64,000 bases of DNA from Raoultibacter massiliensis (GCF_900199545.1 NZ_LT962671.1:2072155-2136154), one strand, 5' to 3'; shown: positions 53,764 through 63,852, numbered from the stretch's first letter. Notes: generated by a model from the sequence alone, not told the origin. Made by a program: numbers and translations.

Positions 53764-54390
53764 TTATTTCGAGTAAAGTTCGACAATAAGCTGTTCGCGA
53801 ATGTCGAGATCGATCTGATCGCGCTGCGGGAGGGAAAGCACACTGCCCTGCAGCTTCTCGATGTCGACTTCCAGCCATGCGGGGACTTGCACACGCTCGT
53901 TGGAGATGAGCGCACTCTTGATGACAAGCATATCCTTGGCCTTCGGAGCCACGGCGACAAGATCGCCCGGACGCACGCGGAACGACGGAATGTCGACGCG
54001 CTTGCCGTTGACGGTGATATGGCCGTGACGGACCTGCTGACGAGCCTCTGCGCGGGACTTGGCGAAACCGAGACGGTACACCACGTTGTCCAAACGGCTT
54101 TCGAGGATGCGCAGCAAGTTCTCGCCGGTGACGCCCTGCTGGCGGTTGGCAAGATCGTAATACCCACGGAACTGCTTCTCGAGCACGCCGTAGATACGCT
54201 TGGTCTTCTGCTTTTCGCGGAGCTGATTGCGGTATTCGCTTTCCTTCACGCGCTTCTTGCCGGCTTCACCCGGCGCATAGTTGCGACGCTCCAAGGCACA
54301 TTTGTCCGTATAGCAGCGATCGCCTTTAAGGAACAGCTTCGTCCCTTCGCGGCGGCACAATCTGCAGTCCGCCCCTGTGTATCGAGCCAT
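53764..54390 (-). CDS. rpsD: Ribosomal protein uS4
   Basis: A 208-residue S4 of the zinc-binding (C+) type, with CRLC (residues 9-12) and further cysteines in [14 protein letters not shown]. The S4 RNA-binding domain is [20 protein letters not shown] (about residues 95-114). S4 is a known autoregulator of this operon in other bacteria. Confidence 0.97.
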   Translation of the reverse strand: MARYTGADCRLCRREGTKLFLKGDRCYTDKCALERRNYAPGEAGKKRVKESEYRNQLREKQKTKRIYGVLEKQFRGYYDLANRQQGVTGENLLRILESRLDNVVYRLGFAKSRAEARQQVRHGHITVNGKRVDIPSFRVRPGDLVAVAPKAKDMLVIKSALISNERVQVPAWLEVDIEKLQGSVLSLPQRDQIDLDIREQLIVELYSK

Positions 54391-54406
54391 GTGTAGATCC
54401 TTTCAG

Positions 54407-54805
54407 TTAAACGCGACGACGCTTGCGCGGACGGCAACCGTTGTGCGGGATAGGCGTGCAATCTTGAATGCTGGCGATTTCGAGCCCAGCAGCCTGGAGC
54501 GAGCGGATGGCGGTCTCACGACCGGAACCCGGACCCTTGACGAACACGGAGACCTTACGCAGGCCGTGCTCCATCGCGGTCTTCGCTGCCGCTTCCGCAG
54601 CCATCTGCGCTGCGAACGGGGTGGACTTGCGAGAGCCCTTGAACCCGACCGTACCAGCGGACTGCCACGAGATCACATTACCCTGAGGATCGGTGATGCT
54701 CACGATAGTGTTGTTAAACGTAGATTTGATATGCGCTGCACCGACGGCGATGTTCTTGCGTTCGGAACGCTTGAGGCGCGTGCGCACGTTCTTCTTTGCT
54801 GCCAC
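54407..54805 (-). CDS. rpsK: Ribosomal protein uS11
   Basis: A 132-residue S11, full length. The conserved blocks [20 protein letters not shown] and the C-terminal [18 protein letters not shown] are present. The start codon is GTG with GAGG upstream. It lies between rpsM and rpsD. Confidence 0.97.
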   Translation of the reverse strand: MAAKKNVRTRLKRSERKNIAVGAAHIKSTFNNTIVSITDPQGNVISWQSAGTVGFKGSRKSTPFAAQMAAEAAAKTAMEHGLRKVSVFVKGPGSGRETAIRSLQAAGLEIASIQDCTPIPHNGCRPRKRRRV

Positions 54806-54814
54806 TTAATTACC

Positions 54815-55183
54815 TCACTTCTTCTTTCCGCCGATTTGCTTCCTGGGACCTTTGCGCGTGCGCGCATTGGTGTGCGTGCGCTGACCGCGCACGGGCAGGC
54901 CGCGACGATGACGCAAGCCGCGGTAGCAACCGATCTCCATGAGGCGTTTGATGTTCTGGGAAACCTCGCGATGCAGGTCGCCTTCGACCTTGAGGTTGTC
55001 CTGGATGTAATCACGCAGCTTGGTCAGATCGTCTTCGCTCAGGTCTTTCACGCGAATATCAGGATCGACACCGGTTTCTGCAATGATCTTCTTGGCTGTG
55101 GTGGGGCCAATGCCGTAAATGTAGGTCAAGCCGACTTCAATGCGCTTATCGCGAGGAAGGTCGACACCAACAAGACGTGCCAT
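54815..55183 (-). CDS. rpsM: Ribosomal protein uS13
   Basis: A 122-residue S13, full length. [20 protein letters not shown] is at the start and [20 protein letters not shown] near the end, followed by the basic tail. It follows rpmJ in the operon. Confidence 0.97.
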   Translation of the reverse strand: MARLVGVDLPRDKRIEVGLTYIYGIGPTTAKKIIAETGVDPDIRVKDLSEDDLTKLRDYIQDNLKVEGDLHREVSQNIKRLMEIGCYRGLRHRRGLPVRGQRTHTNARTRKGPRKQIGGKKK

Positions 55184-55205
55184 AGGTTATTTCTCCTCTT
55201 TCTTC

Positions 55206-55319
55206 CTAGCCCTGACGCTGCTTGTGGCGCGGGTTTTCGCAGATGACGAGAACCTTGCCGTGGCGTCGGATAATCTTGCATTTGTCGCACATTTTCTTGA
55301 CCGAAGGACGTACCTTCAT
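55206..55319 (-). CDS. rpmJ: Ribosomal protein bL36
   Basis: A 37-residue L36, the zinc-binding form: [20 protein letters not shown], then a third Cys (VICENPRH) and the terminal KQRQG. It is in its normal place between infA and rpsM. Confidence 0.95.
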   Translation of the reverse strand: MKVRPSVKKMCDKCKIIRRHGKVLVICENPRHKQRQG

Positions 55320-55511
55320 AATAAATTCCTTTCGGTTTGTGCAGGTCTAAAGCGACCCTCATCTTCTTTACTGTATAGCCACACCCAGCCGCAGGTGATT
55401 GTTGTCTCTTATGGCGGATCGGGCTGATCCACACGTTTGTTCTGCGCACTTGCATCGTGCAAGCACACAAAAACCGCACATTCGGAAACCCGAAGCGCGG
55501 GAACTTATCGC

Positions 55512-55730
55512 TTACTTGTACCTATACGTGATGCGTCCGCGATTGAGATCGTACACTGAAAGTTCTACCGTTACTTTATCTCCCGGAAGGATTTTGATAT
55601 AGTGCATGCGCATCTTGCCGGAGATATGAGCCAATATCTTGTGGCCGTTCTCGAGTTCTACCCTAAACATTGCGTTCGGCAATGCCTCGAGGACCGTACC
55701 CTCAAGCTCGATTACATCTTCTTTGGTCAA
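55512..55730 (-). CDS. infA: Translation initiation factor IF-1
   Basis: A 72-residue S1/OB-fold protein, full length ([20 protein letters not shown], then [20 protein letters not shown] and the terminal RGRITYRYK). It is the first visible gene of the operon; 192 bp without a gene separate it from rpmJ. The usual upstream genes (secY, adk, map) are absent here. Confidence 0.97.
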   Translation of the reverse strand: MTKEDVIELEGTVLEALPNAMFRVELENGHKILAHISGKMRMHYIKILPGDKVTVELSVYDLNRGRITYRYK

Positions 55731-55869
55731 AAGTGCTCCTTAAAGCAAATAGGTCATTAAGCGACAAACGTAGATGATATCAAAAATGCAGGCCACCATG
55801 CAAGCACACAATATCTTCGTTCACACAGGCTGCACAGAAGAATTGTCTGAAAGTATCGCATAATTCTCA

Positions 55870-55898
55870 TTGACCGACTTCGGGCTCGCCGCTACAAT
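55870..55898 (+). promoter_or_regulatory. Promoter of the tRNA-Lys/tRNA-Gln unit
   Basis: TTGACC and TACAAT with an exact 17-bp spacer, ending about 50 bases before tRNA-Lys. Confidence 0.85.
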
Positions 55899-55950
55899 AA
55901 GGAGTCGCGTTTCGCGGATGCAGCATGCACATGCTGTTCAGGCAAAAAGT

Positions 55951-56026
55951 GGGCCGTTAGCTCAGTTGGTAGAGCAGGGGACTTTTAATCCCAAGGTCGC
56001 GGGTTCGACTCCCTCACGGCCCACCA
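55951..56026 (+). tRNA. tRNA-Lys (anticodon TTT)
   Basis: A 76-base cloverleaf with acceptor GGGCCGT/ACGGCCC, D arm GCTCAGTTGGTAGAGC, anticodon loop CTTTTAA, T loop TTCGACT and an encoded CCA end. One T-stem pair is mismatched. Confidence 0.95.
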
Positions 56027-56095
56027 CTTTTACCTTGGCTCTGCGCTGGAAACGCGTCACCTGCCGTTTCGCACATGGCGGAAAGGCAATCGCAC

Positions 56096-56169
56096 TGGCC
56101 CATCGTCCAACGGCAGGACTCTGGTTTTTGGTACCAGCTATCTAGGTTCGAATCCTGGTGGGCCAGCCA
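56096..56169 (+). tRNA. tRNA-Gln (anticodon TTG)
   Basis: A 74-base tRNA with acceptor TGGCCCA/TGGGCCA, anticodon stem CTGGT/ACCAG around the loop TTTTGGT, T loop TTCGAAT and an encoded CCA end. It lies 69 bp after tRNA-Lys. Confidence 0.95.
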
Positions 56170-56183
56170 TTGCAGTTTCAGGC

Positions 56184-56212
56184 AAACTCCCTCCGGGGAG
56201 TTTCTTTTTTTT
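56184..56212 (+). terminator. Intrinsic terminator after tRNA-Gln
   Basis: An 8-bp perfect stem (AAACTCCC/GGGAGTTT) with a TCCG loop, followed by CTTTTTTTT. Confidence 0.93.
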
Positions 56213-56507
56213 GAAGCGCGGCAGGAGCTGCAGACTGAATCTGACGTTCGTCGCTCGGATACGCCTAAATCCAGCACCGTTGCACGAATGCCCCGGATCA
56301 AGCGCCGCTGCACGAATGCAACCTCCCGAGCCAAGCGCCGCTGCACGAATGACCTCCCGAATTCGCCGCTGCTGCGCAAGCCCCGCAACACGTGCTCCGC
56401 ACGGATATGCACCCCTGAAATCAGGTCTCGCCGAACGGACTCGCGCCGAGGGTGCTTCGCAAGGGCGCTCTGCAGAGGTTCTCTGCAAGAATCACCCATC
56501 CAACAAG

Positions 56508-56730
56508 CTTCCTCTGGAAAAACGATCCGAAAATGGCGGTCAAGGCAAGCTTCTGTCAAAGATCCGATCTGCAGCGGGCCCTTCGGATGCCTTTTTGGCG
56601 CACTTTTCAGCGTTCGAATTTTCCGACCTGCGCAAACGTCGACAGGTAAGCAGCTTAGACGCGACTTGGGCGCAGTTGAGGTGACAGAAGCTTGCCTTGA
56701 CCGCCATTTTTAGCTTGTTTTCGCAAAGGG
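56508..56730. repeat. Long inverted-repeat element, copy 2
   Basis: The arms 56508-56557 and about 56682-56730 contain the same 28-base core around AATGGCGGTCAAGGCAAGCT as copy 1 at 5852-6057, including the outer CTTCCTCTGGAAAAACG block on the left. The loop (about 124 bases) differs from copy 1. Confidence 0.85.
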
Positions 56731-56900
56731 AAATTATTACATGGCTCTGCTTCAACGCAAAACGATGCGCAATGCTACCCTAACGCGAGTTGGCCGCATT
56801 GGAGCCTCGATACCCATCGCTAAATGCAATGGGCACATTATCGCCCTCGCATGGAACAAATCGACCTCCTGGTGCATGTATGATGTGAGGAGGTGATCAT

Positions 56901-57458
56901 ATGGCTGAGCAACTACGTTCGGAACAATTCATGCAGCAGGCCCTCGACTCGTGGGGCGGCGCGGTCTATCGGCTGGCGCTTTCCCACACGCGCTGCGCAG
57001 CCGACGCGCAGGATATCGCACAGGATGCTTTCCTCAGCTTGCTGAAAAGCACCGTGCTCTTCAACGGCGACGAGCATGTGAAAGCGTGGCTTCTGCACGT
57101 CACCACGAATCGTTGCCGCGAATACCATCGAAGCGCCTGGAAGCGCAAAGTCGATACCATGGACAATCTGGAGCCTCTGGCGGATCGGGCGGTTGGCGAT
57201 TCCGCACTCGACGAGTTAACCGAGCATCCCGTATGGACGGCACTCGCGCAGCTGCCAGAAAAACTCAGAGAGGTCGTCCACCTCCACTACATCGAAGGAT
57301 GCCCGACCGATTCAATAGCAAAAATACTGGACGTGCATCCCGCAACGGTACGCACGCGCCTCTTTCGCGCGCGCAAGCAGCTGCGCGATGTACTCGATCC
57401 GGAGCCTCGGGCAACGAGGGAAAAGAAAGGAGTAAGCCGTGAAACGCAATCTTTTTGA
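56901..57458 (+). CDS. ECF-family RNA polymerase sigma factor
   Basis: A 185-residue sigma-70-type factor of the extracytoplasmic-function group. Region 2 is ADAQDIAQDAFLSLLKSTVL (about residues 34-53), with VKAWLLHVTTNRCREYHRSA after it. Region 4 is LPEKLREVVHLHYIEGCPTD, then ILDVHPATVRTRLFRARKQL. Ribosome site AGGAGGTGATC is nearly perfect. The next gene overlaps it by 20 bases and is its likely membrane partner, followed by the wall-anchored protein. Confidence 0.92.
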   Translation: MAEQLRSEQFMQQALDSWGGAVYRLALSHTRCAADAQDIAQDAFLSLLKSTVLFNGDEHVKAWLLHVTTNRCREYHRSAWKRKVDTMDNLEPLADRAVGDSALDELTEHPVWTALAQLPEKLREVVHLHYIEGCPTDSIAKILDVHPATVRTRLFRARKQLRDVLDPEPRATREKKGVSRETQSF

Positions 57459-58443
57459 CGACTACCGCGATCGCATGAGCAATGTCGCGCTTCCCGAAAC
57501 CGCGCGCGCTCGCATCGATCAGGCCATTCAAGACGAACGTGCATCAGAGGCATCTGAGGTATCCGGGGCATCCACAGCGTCAATCCCGTTGCGGCAGAGC
57601 CGGCCCCCAAGAAGGCCCATCCGGCGCTTTGCCGTTGCAGCCGCGTGCGTCGTTGCCGTAGTGCTCGGCGGAATCCTTCTCGCGCCGACGGCGGAACACC
57701 TTATCGGCGTCGAAGAAAACTCCTTTACGCTGACAGCTTATGCCTATGGAACGGATTTCGACGGACCCGACAATATAAAGCTCGCCCTCGGCGATTTCGC
57801 AAGCTGGGGCGGTTTTTATAGCTTCGATGAATCCGATTGGAAGGATTCCGATCCCTACGAAAACGATTTCATACACGACACGGGCATGAAAAAAGGCTAC
57901 ATCTGCTCGACCTACTTCGATCTTGCCTGCGAGGGCACGGGCATCGAAAAACTAACTTACGAACTTGAAGGCGACGGTGTTTACTTCAATTTCGACCCCG
58001 CCCGCGATACAAGCACGGCACCCGAAGACTTCAGCCACAACAGCTTCTCCGTCGAACCGGGCGACCTCAAAGACCCTGGCAAAGGCTACATCTACATCGT
58101 TGCCAACGTTTCCGTCGACGAAGATCTCGCCGAACCAACGGCAGTAGTCGACCAATACCTGAAACGCATCGACGCCAATCGCCATGAACCGCTTCCCCAG
58201 GCCGAGCAGGATGCCTACAACGAAGCCCATAGCCAGTTAGAAGTGCTCGTTCAAACAAAGGCCGCCGAAGCGATCGGCAATGCCACCCTCGCCATCACGG
58301 CCACGTATTCGAACGGAACAACCGAGACCCACTCGTACCGCATCGCACCCGTCGACGATTTCGCTGAACGCTATCAGGACTACGTCGATGGAGGTCGCAA
58401 GGAAGATCGGGCGTCCTTCTTCGTCATCGAGCAGCTTGATTAA
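57439..58443 (+). CDS. Single-pass membrane partner of the ECF sigma factor
   Basis: A 334-residue protein with a short cytoplasmic N-terminus, one membrane helix (about residues 63-84, RFAVAAACVVAVVLGGILLA) and a large outside domain rich in Asp, Tyr and Gly, resembling the DUF4179-type ectodomains found after sigma genes. The GTG start has AAAGGAG upstream and overlaps the sigma gene. Its place and topology suggest an anti-sigma factor, but the zinc-type HxxxCxxC anti-sigma motif is missing, so the inhibiting segment would have to be the short N-terminus. Confidence 0.75.
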   Translation: MKRNLFDDYRDRMSNVALPETARARIDQAIQDERASEASEVSGASTASIPLRQSRPPRRPIRRFAVAAACVVAVVLGGILLAPTAEHLIGVEENSFTLTAYAYGTDFDGPDNIKLALGDFASWGGFYSFDESDWKDSDPYENDFIHDTGMKKGYICSTYFDLACEGTGIEKLTYELEGDGVYFNFDPARDTSTAPEDFSHNSFSVEPGDLKDPGKGYIYIVANVSVDEDLAEPTAVVDQYLKRIDANRHEPLPQAEQDAYNEAHSQLEVLVQTKAAEAIGNATLAITATYSNGTTETHSYRIAPVDDFAERYQDYVDGGRKEDRASFFVIEQLD

Positions 58444-58826
58444 CGGAGCAGCCTTCTCCGACAACACCATAAGTGCATCCGCATCCAGATTCGATAACCC
58501 GCGTCTCGAACCGGACATCCCCAGATCGAGACGCGGTCCGTCGGCCTCGATCGATTCGACCGCCAAGCTTCTCGCCAACATGCACGCCGAGCATCGCTCT
58601 TTTTTGCTCCTCCCCTGATCTTTTCTTGCTCCCTCCCGCTTCGCTTCGGACTCCGCATTGCTTCTCTAACACCTCACAAGCTCGTAAGCACCCCTTCCCA
58701 GTTGCGCGCAATCTCCGCCAAAACGCACTCGGATTTCTCGGACTGCCGCGAAAGACGGGCGCGATAGGCTTGCTTCCACGGTGCGCGCACTCAGAAGCGC
58801 ACGAAAGCACACCAAGGAGGAAGCCG
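58444..58826. other. Intergenic region before the wall-anchored protein gene
   Basis: No gene is supported. A perfect 10-bp hairpin (58500-58509 with 58526-58535) may end the sigma transcript; no U-run follows. I saw no clear sigma-70 promoter, so control by the neighbouring ECF sigma factor is possible. Confidence 0.45.
58500..58535 (+). terminator. Hairpin after the sigma partner gene
   Basis: CGCGTCTCGA and TCGAGACGCG pair perfectly across a 16-base loop. There is no U-run. Confidence 0.4.
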
Positions 58827-61800
58827 ATGCCCGTCAACCCGATTCGCATGCTCGTATTCGTCGTATCTTTGCTCATCTGCGCAGCCGGTCTCATATGCGG
58901 TCCGCCTATCGCCTATGGCTCGCCCCATACCGATCTGCTCCAAGCGAGAGGCGTGGTTTCGGTTGATAGGACGACGTTCTTCGACGAGGGTAAATACATC
59001 AACCTCGCCGATCACGAGAACGATATTGAAATCACCGACTTCTCCGCCTCGGGCGGCAAGATGGTCGCCTTGGCAGATGGAGGATCGCGCTACGCCCCCG
59101 ACAGAGACATTTCCCCTTATCGGGCCATGCAGATCTATACTGAAAACGTCTACGGAAACGCTGATAGAATTCCAGGATTCGGATTCCTTTGCGACAAAAC
59201 CGCCTCTGCCGCAAACGGAGCAAGCGTCAGCGTTTACTACGACTACATCGGCGATATGAAAGACATTGCAGACGCTTCGTTCAGCGTTCCCGTCGCCCTT
59301 AAGACAACCTATACGATCCGCGACGGCAAATCCATCGACGAGGAGGGAGATTACAGCGAAAGCTATACCGGCCATCCACTCGTTCAAATACCGAAGTGCT
59401 TCAGCCATGGCGTCTTCTTCGTAGGAACCGACGTCCTCGACACGCGCTACGAATTCTTCGACGCGAACACCGGAAGCCCTCTCGAGCTCGGACGCATGTA
59501 CGTAACCGCCACCTCGCTCAACCGAGGCGAGGGGTTCGCGGTTCCGAGCGACCGCGTTTCCGCCTGCTATGTAAGCAACGAAGCCCCCGCCGCCTCGCGC
59601 CTCTACAACCGAAACGGAGTGAAAACCCCTTACAGCATTCTACCAGGCAGCCTGCTCTACGACAAAACGGCAGAATACAACGACGGCTACACGACGTTCA
59701 TCGGATGCCCCGACGTGTTCGATGGCGACGGCAGCAAAATCGACTTCTCCGATCTGATCGGCGAGGAGACCTTCTACTGGCGCTCAGTTTGCTTCGCCGT
59801 CGATTGCGGCGCCTCGAACGCAATCGATGCGAAAGCATACGCGATCAAAACCGCCTCGTGGTCGGGAACCGCAGGAATTGCGGGCGATGGCTATGCGACA
59901 AACGGGAGCATGTGGTTTGCGACCAATTTCATGACGCTCACATCAATCACGCCGCCTGCGCCGTCGAAAACCGCCGACAAGGCTGACGGCGTCCGATTGG
60001 GCGACACGGTTACATACCGCATCGCCCAGCAAGTCAACGACCTCGGCGCAACGAGCTTCATCCGTTACGATTCGCTCATCTTATCCGATGCCCTGCCGAG
60101 CACGCTGCAATACAAAGGCGCACGTTTGCTCGATGATTCGGGCGCGGAGCTCGAGGCCGCCGGAACCGCGCACTTCGATGAGGCGTCAAGACTCGTCACG
60201 TTCGAGTTTTCAAGAGACTTCTGCGAGAACGGAATGGCCATGGCAGGAGAAACCTACTATCTCGAAATCGCCGCCGAGGTTGTCGATTACCCCGACGATG
60301 ACACGCTGTCGTTTTCGAACAGCGCGAAAAGCACTATCAACGGCATCGAACAGACAACGGAAGGAGTCGTGACCGAACTCGTTTCCCCCGAGCTCGCAAT
60401 CAACAAATACAGCGATCCCGATCCCTCGACCGCCGACGAATACGAGTTTCTCGTCGGCGACGAAATAACCTTCCATGCAACGGTCGATCAAATTCGCGAG
60501 AACACGAGAGCGCGCGAAGCGATCGTCTCCGACACGCTGCCCGAAGGGTTGAAGCTCGTGCCCGGATCAGTGGAAGCAACCGGATGCGAAGGCGCCGAAA
60601 CCATCGAAACCGAAGCGGGATGGACGGTAAAGCTGAAGACGTTCGACTATGGGAAGCCGATAGAAATCGCCTACCGCGCGACGGCGGCCGAAGAGGGGAA
60701 CGGAACCGAAGTCGTCAACACGGCAGAAGCGCACGCGAAGAACATCGAAGCGGGTGTCGCCGGCGCCGAAACGCTGCCCGCAACCGACGAGGCGGAGGTT
60801 TTCATCAACTCGCCGCGTCTCGTCGTCGCCGAAGAGGTGTCCGTATCGCCTTCGACCGAGAACAGCTACGAGCATCGCGTCGGCGAGCCGATAACGTTTG
60901 CGCTCACCGTTGAGAACACCGTCGATGGAACCATCGCGAACGATCTTGCGCTGGCAAGCCTCGTACTACCCGAAGGCATGTCCATCGCAGACGGGCCCGA
61001 CGCCGTTCGCATGGAAGGCATGGCGTTCGAAAACGAGTCGCTCAGCATCTCCTACCCCACCCACGGCGACGACAGCATCCACCGAGAAACCGAGCAGCGA
61101 CTCGTCGTCGGCGCAACCGAAATCGAGGAAGATCGATGTGGAGCGTCCTTGACGCTGTCCTGCCTTCCCTCGGATACCCCCGTTCGTCTCATGTTCACTT
61201 GCGTTCCCACGGAAGAAGCGAACGGTCTCGAAGTGCTTTCCCGGGGAGTCGCACACGCCAAAAACGCCACTGCCCCCACCCAAAACGACCCGGCTGCCCG
61301 CGTTTGGATTAATTCCCCGCGCCTCGAAGTATCCAAACAAGCCCCTTCGCTCGCCTATCAAACGGGAGATGTCGTCACCTACCATATCGATGCGTCCAAT
61401 ACAGCTTGCGGCACCCTGGCGAACAACGTGGTCTTCGAAGACGTTTTCGAGACACCCGGCATGGAGCTGTTGCGCAACTCCATCGTGGTCAGCGATCAGG
61501 ACGGCGACATCGTTACCGACCAAACTACCATTGTCCAGAACATCGGAACGCAAGACTGGAAGGTCGAGACGAACGGCGCGCTCGTCAACACGGGAAACCA
61601 TCGCATATGGGATTGCGATTCGGGTGGAGCGCTCATCGAAACATCGGCGCTGAACCCTTTGGAAGTCGAGCGCGAACATGCCTACCGAATCGAATACCAA
61701 GCCCTGATTACAGACCAGGCGCTCGCTTCGCAAACGGCTACGAACCGCATTGCGGTCACAAGCGATGAAAACCTGCCGGCAACCGACGAAGAGACCGTTT

Positions 61801-63773
61801 CGGTTGCGGGGCCGGCCTTGGGCATAGCGAAAACCGCCGATAGGGGTTCGTACCGCATTGGAGAGATCGCAGAATACACGATTGAGGTAGCAAGTCTGCG
61901 AACAGGTGAAACAGCTCATGATGTACGAATTGGCGACGAATTCTCCTCGGACAGCCCGCGAGCCGCGATTGTGCTCGAAGACTCGGTAGCCCTTCGCGAC
62001 CACCAGGGTCGCACGGTTTCGGGATGGGATATCGAGTGGATCGACAACGATACCGAAGACCATGTCGGCTTCACTGTCAACACGCATGCAGACCTCCCCG
62101 ACTCATCGAAATTCATCGTATCCTACAAGGCGAAGTTCGCGGCGAAAACCCCATCGGGAACAGTGGGCAATACCGCCTGGACCGAAGCCGACGATGCGCC
62201 GCGCGCACAGGCCTCTTGCACGGTTGCCAGCGCCGATCCCGACAGCACCTCGCTCGTCATCGAGAAATCATCGGATGGCAAAGCATACGCGCCAGGATGC
62301 ACAGCGCGCTATTCGCTCGCAATCCGCAACACCGACGAGGCGGAGCCAGCACGCAACGTTCATATTGCAGATGAGCTCGAAGCCGCATCGGCAGCGCAAA
62401 TAGCGCGAGGATCGATCGTCGTTTCCGATGCCGACGGTAACACCGTCGAACCAACGCGCATCGATTATCGCCTATCCGACGACGGTGTGCCCACCGGCTT
62501 TTCGATAGAAACCGGAGCCAGCCTATCGTCGGAAAATGCGCTGATCGTTACGTACGAGTCGGTGATCGACCCACAGGCAACCGCAGGGGATTCGGTCAAG
62601 AACATTGCGACGGCCTCGGCGGACAACACCGGGGATGCATTCGCAGAGCACGAGGTGGCCATCTCCGATGCATCCGATACGTCCGATCCGGTTTACGGCT
62701 ACACGACAACCGCCTACAAGACAGCGAACCCGGCATCGGGATCGGCGGTCGATCCGGGAAGCGTCATCGCCTATCTCATCACCGTTCGCAATACGGGAGA
62801 TGACACGGCACCGACGACGCGCGTACGCGACTACGTTCCCGAGGGGACCACCTACGTATTCGAATCCGCCACCGATGAGGGTGCGTTCGTGCGCGCATCC
62901 GACGAGCGAAGCCCTTACATCGAATGGGTGCTCACCGATCTCGCCCCCGCAAGCGAGCGCACGATCGGCTTTTCCGTACAAGTAAACGAGACTATCGCCT
63001 CCGGCAGGATCATCAACGAAGCGCGGTATTCGACCACCTCGGCCCAAGAGACCGCAGGCGATCCGACGCTGCCCGAGCCCGAACGGATCACCGCACGCGT
63101 CGTGCACTCGGTCGGAGCCGAAAAACCTTTCGGCCCGATAGTCAACGTCGTCAAATCATCCGCTCCCGCAGCGGGGCAGATCGTACAGGCGGGAAACGAG
63201 ATCGACTATACGCTCGTTGCCACGAACCAAGGTGACGAGGCGGCAAAAAACGTGCTCGTGCACGATCCTCTGCCGACAGGAGCAACGTTCGCAGGCGAAT
63301 CAACGCCGCAGAATTGCACCTACGATCGCGAAAACAACCAGATCGAGTGGCTGATACCTACATTGAACCCCGGGGAGGCAGCCGAAGCTTCGTTCAGAAT
63401 CGCCGTCGAATCCACTCCATCGATCCGCACCGTCGCAAACCAAGCTTCGTTCGCCTCCGAAGCGATAGATCTCGTCGGCTCGAACGAAACACTCGACAAC
63501 ACCAGCAACATCGTCGAACACCCGCTACCCGCGACGGCGGGTACGAGAGAAAAAGCAGCCTACCCAAGAACAGGCGATAGCGGCCTCGCTCTTGCGATTG
63601 GAGCCGTTGCCGCACTGGCTCTCGGCCTGCTCGTCACCGCCGCTTTTCGTGCAAAGCGCGCAAAGGAGGACAGGCGACCGCACCGCATCGACGTCGACGT
63701 CACCGCCGACCCGCGACCCCGAAAGACGCGCGCGGCAAAGCGAAGAAGAAAAAACTATTTGCGTTGGAAGTAA
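58827..63773 (+). CDS. Large wall-anchored surface protein with DUF11-like repeats
   Basis: A 1648-residue protein. A signal peptide (residues 1-33) precedes a unique N-terminal region (to about 380). About eight DUF11/isopeptide-like repeats follow, beginning near 381, 520, 661, 829, 994, 1139, 1295 and 1435; each has a GDxVTYxI-type strand and a following DxLP or DxF segment. The C-terminus has a YPRTG motif (about 1579-1583), a membrane helix and an Arg/Lys-rich tail, as in sortase substrates, though L is replaced by Y; LPATAG lies just upstream. The basic tail is longer than usual. The ATG at 58827 has AAGGAGG. It follows an ECF sigma operon. Adhesin or pilin-like role inferred. Confidence 0.88.
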   Translation: MPVNPIRMLVFVVSLLICAAGLICGPPIAYGSPHTDLLQARGVVSVDRTTFFDEGKYINLADHENDIEITDFSASGGKMVALADGGSRYAPDRDISPYRAMQIYTENVYGNADRIPGFGFLCDKTASAANGASVSVYYDYIGDMKDIADASFSVPVALKTTYTIRDGKSIDEEGDYSESYTGHPLVQIPKCFSHGVFFVGTDVLDTRYEFFDANTGSPLELGRMYVTATSLNRGEGFAVPSDRVSACYVSNEAPAASRLYNRNGVKTPYSILPGSLLYDKTAEYNDGYTTFIGCPDVFDGDGSKIDFSDLIGEETFYWRSVCFAVDCGASNAIDAKAYAIKTASWSGTAGIAGDGYATNGSMWFATNFMTLTSITPPAPSKTADKADGVRLGDTVTYRIAQQVNDLGATSFIRYDSLILSDALPSTLQYKGARLLDDSGAELEAAGTAHFDEASRLVTFEFSRDFCENGMAMAGETYYLEIAAEVVDYPDDDTLSFSNSAKSTINGIEQTTEGVVTELVSPELAINKYSDPDPSTADEYEFLVGDEITFHATVDQIRENTRAREAIVSDTLPEGLKLVPGSVEATGCEGAETIETEAGWTVKLKTFDYGKPIEIAYRATAAEEGNGTEVVNTAEAHAKNIEAGVAGAETLPATDEAEVFINSPRLVVAEEVSVSPSTENSYEHRVGEPITFALTVENTVDGTIANDLALASLVLPEGMSIADGPDAVRMEGMAFENESLSISYPTHGDDSIHRETEQRLVVGATEIEEDRCGASLTLSCLPSDTPVRLMFTCVPTEEANGLEVLSRGVAHAKNATAPTQNDPAARVWINSPRLEVSKQAPSLAYQTGDVVTYHIDASNTACGTLANNVVFEDVFETPGMELLRNSIVVSDQDGDIVTDQTTIVQNIGTQDWKVETNGALVNTGNHRIWDCDSGGALIETSALNPLEVEREHAYRIEYQALITDQALASQTATNRIAVTSDENLPATDEETVSVAGPALGIAKTADRGSYRIGEIAEYTIEVASLRTGETAHDVRIGDEFSSDSPRAAIVLEDSVALRDHQGRTVSGWDIEWIDNDTEDHVGFTVNTHADLPDSSKFIVSYKAKFAAKTPSGTVGNTAWTEADDAPRAQASCTVASADPDSTSLVIEKSSDGKAYAPGCTARYSLAIRNTDEAEPARNVHIADELEAASAAQIARGSIVVSDADGNTVEPTRIDYRLSDDGVPTGFSIETGASLSSENALIVTYESVIDPQATAGDSVKNIATASADNTGDAFAEHEVAISDASDTSDPVYGYTTTAYKTANPASGSAVDPGSVIAYLITVRNTGDDTAPTTRVRDYVPEGTTYVFESATDEGAFVRASDERSPYIEWVLTDLAPASERTIGFSVQVNETIASGRIINEARYSTTSAQETAGDPTLPEPERITARVVHSVGAEKPFGPIVNVVKSSAPAAGQIVQAGNEIDYTLVATNQGDEAAKNVLVHDPLPTGATFAGESTPQNCTYDRENNQIEWLIPTLNPGEAAEASFRIAVESTPSIRTVANQASFASEAIDLVGSNETLDNTSNIVEHPLPATAGTREKAAYPRTGDSGLALAIGAVAALALGLLVTAAFRAKRAKEDRRPHRIDVDVTADPRPRKTRAAKRRRKNYLRWK

Positions 63774-63780
63774 AACAAGA

Positions 63781-63817
63781 AAGCGCTTCTCGGATCGAAT
63801 CAACCCGAGAAGCGCTT
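63781..63817. terminator. Hairpin after the surface protein gene
   Basis: A perfect 13-bp stem (AAGCGCTTCTCGG/CCGAGAAGCGCTT) seven bases after the stop codon. There is no U-run on the plus strand. Confidence 0.7.
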
Positions 63818-63852
63818 CCCGTACCCCTCGAAAACGCCGGCACACCATACGC

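Larger units (their letters stand above)
56170..56900. other. Gene-free interval between tRNA-Gln and the ECF sigma gene
   Basis: No gene is supported in 731 bases. It holds the tRNA terminator, about three imperfect copies of GCCGCTGCACGAATG (roughly 56275-56350) and copy 2 of the long inverted-repeat element. The open frames across it overlap the tRNA or the repeat and have biased Arg/Ser composition. Confidence 0.6.

Noticed and set aside
56014..56559. 181-codon open frame on the minus strand
   Set aside because: It overlaps tRNA-Gln, its terminator and the inverted-repeat arm.
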